The notes beneath the pieces were generated by a model. That model saw only the letters and a program-made list of their open reading frames with translations. It was not told where the DNA came from and made no database searches. Position numbers and translations under genes: made by a program. Below, piece by piece: positions 43,236 through 48,559 of a stretch of 48,559 bases of DNA. Position 1 is the stretch's first letter. Each line of letters opens with the position of its first letter. Location: the NCBI RefSeq assembly GCF_016583745.1, contig NZ_NRRQ01000022.1, positions 1 to 48,559 of the forward strand. The letters run 5' to 3'. The DNA comes from Chromatium okenii (GTDB lineage: Bacteria > Pseudomonadota > Gammaproteobacteria > Chromatiales > Chromatiaceae).

Positions 43236-44585
43236 TTAGCTCGCCGGTGGGGGGACAACGTCAGCAGGATTGAGCCACGCATTGCCTTTTTCTAACACGT
43301 CGCGGGTGAGCGTACTGGTCGCTTGATGCAGCTTGACGCCGTTGATGATGTAGTTGTAACGCGCATCCATGTAATCAAATTCGGCTTGAAACAGATTGCG
43401 CTGCGCATTGAGCACATCGACCTGCGTCCGCGTGCCCACTTCCAAACCGGCCTGCGTGGATTCCAGCGCCGACCGCGCCGACACCACCGCTGCTTGGCGA
43501 GCGCGGATGTCTTCAATGCTGGTCAGAATGCCGCGAAACGCATCTTTCACCTGCTGATCCACCAGCCGCCGTACTTGATCCAAACGATCCTGCGCCGCCC
43601 GATATTGAAATCCCGCCTGCCGCGTGCGCGAGGTGACGCTACCGCCTTGAAAAATCGGCACATTCACCGATAACCCCACAAAACCCGTATCCGCATCCGT
43701 GTTGTATTCCGCCCCCGAGCGCGACAAGTCATAGCCCGCCTGCATACTGACGGTCGGATAATGCCCGGAGCGTTCGATGTCGATTTTGCCCTTCGCCGCA
43801 TTCGCCGCTTCACTCGCTGCGATAATGCCAAAGTTGCCGCGCAGCGCCGTTTCCGCCCAAGTCGTGATGTCATTCGGTTCGGGCGGCGACAACGGCAACT
43901 GCTCGCCCAGTCGCGCCAGCGGCAGCTTGATCGGGCCAACGATGGCGCGTAACGCCTCCCACACCCGATTCAACACATTTTTACTGGTAATAACATCAGC
44001 GCGGGAACGATCAAATGCCGCCTGACTTTCATTCACATCCGTAATTGCCACCAAACCGACTTCAAAGCGTTGTTTGGATTGTTCCAATTGCCGCTCATTT
44101 GCCCGCAATAACGCTTCCTGTACCGTCACTGCATCGGCAGCGCGTAACACATTAAAATAGGCTTCAGTGGTTTTCACCATCAATTCAATTTGCGTATTGC
44201 GATATTCGGCTTCTGCCTGCGCAATAATATGATCGGATTGCTGTAAAGTCATCCAATTGGCGCGATTGAATACCGATTGTTTGAATACCGCTTGTGCATT
44301 TTGGGTGCTATAGCGATCAGTGCGATCAAAGCGTCCATAAGTGCCATTACCCGTACTTTCAACGTTTTGCTGCTGCACCTCGCCGCTCACCGCCACGCTC
44401 GGCAACAACAGCGCCTGCGCTTGTGGCTTGAGTTCGCGGGTCGCAAACAGCGTTTGTTCCGCCTCGCGCAGCGCCGGATCATTTTCAACGGCGATGTCAT
44501 AAATTTGAATTAAATCCTCAGCTTGGCTAGTCGTGATGCCATTGCAGAGGAGCAATACGCTCAGAGTAAAACAACGTGTCCACAT
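43236..44585 (-). CDS. tolC: TolC family outer membrane efflux protein
   Basis: A 449-residue outer membrane channel for tripartite efflux pumps or type I secretion. ATG 44585 gives a signal peptide (CFTLSVLLLCNGITTSQA). The mature part begins with DLIQIYDIAVENDPALREA and has the two-fold helical-barrel repeat of TolC; conserved pieces include NVPIFQGGSVTSRTRQA and LEVGTRTQVDVLNAQRNLF. The open frame extends 43 codons upstream through the leader hairpins and is not used here. No pump partner genes are adjacent. The divergent histidine kinase gene begins 209 bases away. Confidence 0.95.
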   Translation of the reverse strand: MWTRCFTLSVLLLCNGITTSQAEDLIQIYDIAVENDPALREAEQTLFATRELKPQAQALLLPSVAVSGEVQQQNVESTGNGTYGRFDRTDRYSTQNAQAVFKQSVFNRANWMTLQQSDHIIAQAEAEYRNTQIELMVKTTEAYFNVLRAADAVTVQEALLRANERQLEQSKQRFEVGLVAITDVNESQAAFDRSRADVITSKNVLNRVWEALRAIVGPIKLPLARLGEQLPLSPPEPNDITTWAETALRGNFGIIAASEAANAAKGKIDIERSGHYPTVSMQAGYDLSRSGAEYNTDADTGFVGLSVNVPIFQGGSVTSRTRQAGFQYRAAQDRLDQVRRLVDQQVKDAFRGILTSIEDIRARQAAVVSARSALESTQAGLEVGTRTQVDVLNAQRNLFQAEFDYMDARYNYIINGVKLHQATSTLTRDVLEKGNAWLNPADVVPPPAS

Positions 44586-44609
44586 GGAGATGAGATTCCT
44601 TGCCAGACC

Positions 44610-44659
44610 GCACCACGACAGCGCGTGGTGCATAAAAAAATGTGCGTGATGGCGCACAT
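44610..44659 (-). promoter_or_regulatory. Two hairpins in the tolC leader, one terminator-like
   Basis: On the minus strand, atgtgcg/cgcacat (arms 44653-44659 and 44640-44646) forms a hairpin followed by seven T residues, like an intrinsic terminator. Next comes gcaccacg/cgtggtgc (44610-44617 with 44624-44631), an 8-bp stem. Both lie between the tolC start and the divergent kinase gene, with no minus-strand gene upstream to be terminated. Attenuation of tolC is possible. Confidence 0.45.
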
Positions 44660-44794
44660 CGCATCCGCTCAAGTATAGGTGACATCGCCGTTGATCCTCA
44701 ACGCCGTGCGCCAAAATAGCGATAGATGAGTCAATTCGACGCAGCGGTTAAACTCCATCCAATTAAAAACAGCGATTGCTTAAAGTGAGAAGCC

Positions 44795-47700
44795 ATGCGC
44801 AATGCCAACCCGATTGACAAATTAAACAGTTGCGCAATTTCCTGCTTAAAACAGGGCGCGATTCCCATCATCATGCCCATCGGCGTCGTCTTGATCGCGT
44901 GGTGGATACCTCACGGCTGGTTTTGGCACAGCCTCACCACTCACGCAGTTTTAGAATCGGCGGGCGCAACCATCATGCTGACGGTCGCCACACTGATCGT
45001 CTTTTTTGCAAAACAAAACGACATGGCGCAATTGCCAGTCGCCATTCCGATGGGGTTGTTTAGCAGCGGCTTGTTTAACGCCGGACACGCGATGTTAGAA
45101 CCGGGGCAAGCGTTGGTGTGGACGAGCAGTTTGGCAACGGTCGGCGGCGGAATCTTATTCGCCACCATTTATCTTCCGTTTGGTCAAGCCACCGTCGGAC
45201 AACGGCGCTGGCGCATTTTGTGGACGGTATTAGTTGTCATGGTCAGCGGGAGCGCGATTGGATTCTGGTTAGAACAACAACAGCTCCTGTTATTAGCGCC
45301 AGATGGCAATTTCACGCCATTAGCAACGTGGTTACATTTCGCTGGCGGAGTTTTGTTATTACTGGCGTCCATCCGTTTTTGCAGTTTGTATCGCCGCGTT
45401 GAAGACAGCTATTACCGCCAATTCGCTGCGCTCTGCGCCTTACTCGGCGCTTCTGGCATTTTATTCATCAACTCCAGCATGTGGGATGCGCATTGGTGGT
45501 GGTGGCATCTGCTCCGCTGGTTCGCCTATCTCGGTTCGAGTTATTACCTGTTGGCCAAGCTGGCGCAATCGGTGCGCGAACATCATCGCGCTGAAGAACA
45601 TTTTCGCCAGATTTTCGAGCGCATGAGCAGCGGCGTGGTGGTGTACGAAGCGGTTGATCATGGCGCAGATTTCATCTTTCACGATGTCAATCCCGCCGTC
45701 GAACGTATGGAAAAGATGCCGCGCTCGGCACTGATTGGGCAACGAGTCACCGAGCTGTTTCCCGCCGTGCGCAACTTTGGTTTGCTTGACGTGTTCCAGC
45801 GCGTGTGGAAAACCGGCGCTCCCGAAGAATTACCGCTGCGGCTGTATCAAGATCATCGCATCGCCGGCTGGCGCGAAAATTACGTTTATCGCCTCTCCTC
45901 CGGCAAGGTCGTTGCCGTTTATGACGATGTGACCGAACAAAAACGGATTGAAGATGATATTTGCCAAGCGCGGGATCGGTTGCTGTTGGCGACCCGCGCT
46001 TCTGCGATTGGCATCTGGATTTGGGAGCTGGCAGCGGATCGGCTCACTTGGGATCAGCGCATGTGCGAGATTCACGGCCTGTTAAATACCAACGAGCACC
46101 ACGAATTGGATTATCAATTTTGGCGCTCGTGCTGCCATCCCGATGATTTACCCGCAGTGGAAATCGCATTAGCAACCGCGTTAAAACAAGAAGAAACCTT
46201 TGATTACTCGTTTCGGATTATTCGCCTTGACGGCGATCTTCGCTACATTCACGCAGTCGCACTGTATGAACGCGATCACACCGGGCAACCGTTGCGCCTC
46301 GTTGGGATTAACCGCGACATCACCGCGCAACAGGAAACCGAAACCGTGCTGCGGCAGGCGCGAGATGCAGCGGATCACGCCAATCGCGCTAAAAGTGAAT
46401 TTCTCGCCAATATGAGCCATGAAATTCGCACGCCGATGAATGCGGTGATTGGGTTATCACAATTGCTGCTCGATACTGAATTAAATCCGCGCCAGCGCGA
46501 TTATCTCAATAAAATCGACACCTCTTCGCGGGCATTGTTGGGCGTGCTCAACGATATTCTTGATTATTCAAAAATTGATGCCGGCCGCTTAAATCTGGAT
46601 GAGATTGAATTTGCAGTTGATGAATTATTCAATAATTTAGATGGCTTGTTTGGATTGGCAACAGAAAAAAAGGGCATCGCGCTATATTTTCAAGTCATGC
46701 CAGCGGTGCCACCATTATTGCGCGGCGATCCGCTGCGGCTGGGGCAGGTCATCAACAATCTGGTCGGCAACGCGGTGAAATTTACCGCTCGCGGCGAGGT
46801 GCAGGTGACGATTGATTGCGTGACCACTGCCGCGCCCTTGCAATTACAGGTCAGCGTGCGCGATACCGGCATCGGCTTGACGCCCGAACAGTGCGAGCGG
46901 TTGTTTCAACCGTTTCAACAAGCGGATGCGTCCACCACGCGCCGTTACGGTGGCACCGGCTTGGGGCTGACGATCAGCAAACGCTTGGTGGAATTGATGG
47001 GCGGCACGATCAGCGTCAGCAGCCAGTTTGGGCATGGCAGCACTTTCAGCTTCACCGCGCAGGTCGGACGCGCTACGGAAGCAACGCCGATGCGCCGTGA
47101 TCCGCAACAATTGCGCCCCCTCAAAACGTTAGTGGTAGACGCGCAGGACACCTCCCGCCAACTGTTGCGCGGAATGCTGCACGGCTGGCGCTTTCCGGTC
47201 ACGCTGGCAGATTCAGCCGAGGCTGGATTGGCGGCGCTGCTGACGGCGCAGCAGGCGGGAGAACCGTTTGAATGTGCGGTGATTGACCGGAAAATAGCCA
47301 CCAGCGACGGGACGGAATTGGCGGCGCATATCACGCAGTTAGTGACTGAACGCGGGTTGACTTGCCCGACGCTGATGCTGATGACCACCGCGCTGGAGCG
47401 CGAACACAACGGGCGGATGGCGGTGCTGGCGCATGGCGACGTCTTGCTGGAGAAACCAATCCGCGCTGCGGCGCTGTTTGACAGCCTGTTAAAAGTGCAA
47501 GGACAGGACAGCGTCGCCCCGCCACCGCGCCACTTGAGCACGACGATTGCCACCTTGATGCAGCCGATTCGCGGAGCGCGGGTGTTGCTGGTAGAAGACA
47601 ACGCCACCAATTTACTGGTTGCCCAAGAACTGCTGCTCAAAATGGGTTTGGTGGTCGACACTGCCCGCGATGGTCAGGAAGCCCTCACCAAAATCACGCA

Positions 47701-48205
47701 GCACACGTTTGACGCAGTGTTGATGGATTTACAGATGCCAACGCTCGACGGGCTTGCCGCCACCCGCGCAATTCGCGCCACCGGGCAACAGTTGCCGATC
47801 ATCGCCCTGACCGCCAACGTCTTGGCGACCGACCGGCAAGCGGCTGAATTGGTCGGCATGAGCGATCATCTTGCCAAACCGGTCATTCCTTTGACCCTCG
47901 CTAAAACCTTGCTGCGCTGGATTCCCGCCCGCCCGCTGGAAACAGCCGCCAGCGTGGAATCGCCGCCACCATCAGCTCCGGCATCTTGGGCACAATTTGC
48001 GCCACAATTGGAGGCGTTAGCGATCATGTTGAATAAAAAACAAGGACAAGCTCGGCGGGTTGCGCAAGAATTAAATCGTGAATTAGAAACGACGGCGCTG
48101 GCACAACCATTCGCCGTCATCAATACGCAAGTTCAACAATTGCGCTTTGGTGAAGCAATCACTGGTTTAGACCAGTTGCGGCAGAAAATTGATGTAGAGC
48201 AGTGA
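44795..48205 (+). CDS. Membrane-bound hybrid sensor histidine kinase with two PAS and two receiver domains
   Basis: A 1136-residue kinase. The first 260 residues hold about eight hydrophobic segments, a MASE-like sensor. Two PAS domains follow (about 270-385 and 395-520). The HisKA motif [15 protein letters not shown] is near residue 540, and the ATPase domain has [19 protein letters not shown] and [11 protein letters not shown]. Two receivers come next: the first (about 785-905) is weakly conserved, and the second (about 927-1045) is canonical with [11 protein letters not shown]. The C-terminal 90 residues may be an Hpt-like helical region without a clear histidine. The start is ATG 44795. 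Its stop overlaps the response regulator gene by 4 bases. Confidence 0.93.
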   Translation: MRNANPIDKLNSCAISCLKQGAIPIIMPIGVVLIAWWIPHGWFWHSLTTHAVLESAGATIMLTVATLIVFFAKQNDMAQLPVAIPMGLFSSGLFNAGHAMLEPGQALVWTSSLATVGGGILFATIYLPFGQATVGQRRWRILWTVLVVMVSGSAIGFWLEQQQLLLLAPDGNFTPLATWLHFAGGVLLLLASIRFCSLYRRVEDSYYRQFAALCALLGASGILFINSSMWDAHWWWWHLLRWFAYLGSSYYLLAKLAQSVREHHRAEEHFRQIFERMSSGVVVYEAVDHGADFIFHDVNPAVERMEKMPRSALIGQRVTELFPAVRNFGLLDVFQRVWKTGAPEELPLRLYQDHRIAGWRENYVYRLSSGKVVAVYDDVTEQKRIEDDICQARDRLLLATRASAIGIWIWELAADRLTWDQRMCEIHGLLNTNEHHELDYQFWRSCCHPDDLPAVEIALATALKQEETFDYSFRIIRLDGDLRYIHAVALYERDHTGQPLRLVGINRDITAQQETETVLRQARDAADHANRAKSEFLANMSHEIRTPMNAVIGLSQLLLDTELNPRQRDYLNKIDTSSRALLGVLNDILDYSKIDAGRLNLDEIEFAVDELFNNLDGLFGLATEKKGIALYFQVMPAVPPLLRGDPLRLGQVINNLVGNAVKFTARGEVQVTIDCVTTAAPLQLQVSVRDTGIGLTPEQCERLFQPFQQADASTTRRYGGTGLGLTISKRLVELMGGTISVSSQFGHGSTFSFTAQVGRATEATPMRRDPQQLRPLKTLVVDAQDTSRQLLRGMLHGWRFPVTLADSAEAGLAALLTAQQAGEPFECAVIDRKIATSDGTELAAHITQLVTERGLTCPTLMLMTTALEREHNGRMAVLAHGDVLLEKPIRAAALFDSLLKVQGQDSVAPPPRHLSTTIATLMQPIRGARVLLVEDNATNLLVAQELLLKMGLVVDTARDGQEALTKITQHTFDAVLMDLQMPTLDGLAATRAIRATGQQLPIIALTANVLATDRQAAELVGMSDHLAKPVIPLTLAKTLLRWIPARPLETAASVESPPPSAPASWAQFAPQLEALAIMLNKKQGQARRVAQELNRELETTALAQPFAVINTQVQQLRFGEAITGLDQLRQKIDVEQ

Positions 48206-48438
48206 ATACACGCACTATGAACGAATCCTTTTTACAACGCCCCACCGTACTCGTTGTTGACGATGTTCCCAATAACATTGAAGTGTTACTGGGAGCATTA
48301 GAGCGCGATTATGACACTCAATTTGCAACTTCCGGCGCGGAAGCATTGGCATTAGTTCAAAATGAAAAACCGGATTTAATTTTATTAGATGTGATGATGC
48401 CGGGCATGGATGGTTATGAGGTCTGTCGGCGCTTATAG
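48202..48438 (+). pseudogene. Response regulator receiver, cut short after the phosphorylation site
   Basis: The first 78 residues of a receiver domain: acidic pair D20-D21, phosphoacceptor D63 in [11 protein letters not shown], then GYEVCRRL and a stop. The rest of the receiver (conserved Thr/Ser and Lys) and any output domain are missing. The sequence changes character just after the codon for the last Leu and becomes AT-rich, matching an insertion-element end. GTG 48202 overlaps the kinase stop (GTGA); ATG 48217 is an alternative. The intact gene was probably the kinase's partner. Confidence 0.85.
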
Positions 48439-48466
48439 TTATCCGCAAAACATACTATACTATAAG
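48432..48466. mobile_element. Probable insertion-element end
   Basis: cttatagt (48432-48439) and actataag (48459-48466) form an 8-bp inverted repeat exactly where the response regulator frame breaks. It is followed by AT-rich sequence with tatact, a possible -10, then a ribosome site and an open frame running off the window. Only the left part of the element is visible, so its terminal repeat cannot be matched to a right end. Confidence 0.6.
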
Positions 48467-48489
48467 AGAAAATGTAGGAGCTTACGACA

Positions 48490-48559
48490 GTGAAACTGTG
48501 CAACGAAGACCAACTTTTGAATTTCTTAAGACGTGAAGAAGACAGTTCAGTTAAGTATA
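48490..48559 (+). CDS. Start of a probable transposase (runs off the window)
   Basis: An open frame from GTG 48490 to the edge, 23 codons, beginning V/M-KLCNEDQLLNFLRREED. GGAG (48477-48480) lies 9 bases upstream of the GTG. It directly follows the break in the response regulator gene. The family cannot be told from so few residues; transposase is inferred from context. Confidence 0.5.
   Translation, partial: MKLCNEDQLLNFLRREEDSSVKY

Overview
The window reads as chromosome of a gammaproteobacterium with a fairly large, GC-rich genome. Core genes sit in orders typical of that class: tsaD and rpsU-yqeY-dnaG; topA-smg-dprA facing def-fmt-rsmB-DUF4390-ntrY-ntrX; tolC-aroC. I cannot name a genus. 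No rRNA, tRNA or CRISPR array was seen, and no gap between genes exceeds 300 bases.

Layout. 1-5300 (minus): one full-length fused nuclease/adenine methyltransferase gene followed by two truncated tandem copies of its methyltransferase part, the last running off the window. 5400-10800: tsaD (minus), then a CheB-CheR fusion and a diguanylate cyclase (plus). 10896-13391: rpsU, yqeY, dnaG. 13429-16066: divergent L,D-transpeptidase lipoprotein and SbcD-type phosphoesterase. 16227-17498: O-acetylhomoserine sulfhydrylase, bracketed by two copies of a dispersed repeat. 17708-22704 (minus): topA, smg, dprA and a secreted protein that lacks the LysM domain expected at this locus. 22834-29876 (plus): def, fmt, rsmB, DUF4390 gene, ntrY, ntrX. 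29947-36017 (minus): a defence island with a type III-like restriction helicase-nuclease behind two antitoxin-like genes, then an AT-rich cytosine methyltransferase/endonuclease pair. 36124-38409: tex. 38543-40082: an IscB RNA-guided nuclease with its upstream omega-RNA. 40147-44585: phosphopantetheinyl transferase, MFS transporter, aroC, tolC. 44795-48559: a hybrid histidine kinase and a response regulator cut by what looks like an insertion element whose transposase begins at the right edge.

How the parts work together. The housekeeping blocks cover translation (S21, deformylase, formyltransferase, RsmB, TsaD), replication and topology (DnaG, TopA), and nitrogen or redox signalling (NtrYX). 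Mobile and defence DNA has repeatedly entered between these blocks: tsaD and rpsU are separated by two signalling genes, ntrX is followed by restriction genes, and tex is separated from the transferase gene by IscB. A short palindromic element with GTTGTCAGTT ends is scattered through the window and has apparently also entered fmt and ntrY without breaking their frames.

The strongest candidates for something new are (1) the tandem methyltransferase array, with almost identical ends and strongly diverged middle segments, which looks like a recombining specificity cassette store; (2) the complete IscB/omega-RNA unit bracketed by a 10-bp direct repeat; (3) an apparent zinc-finger/YefM-type antitoxin fusion attached to an orphan restriction enzyme.
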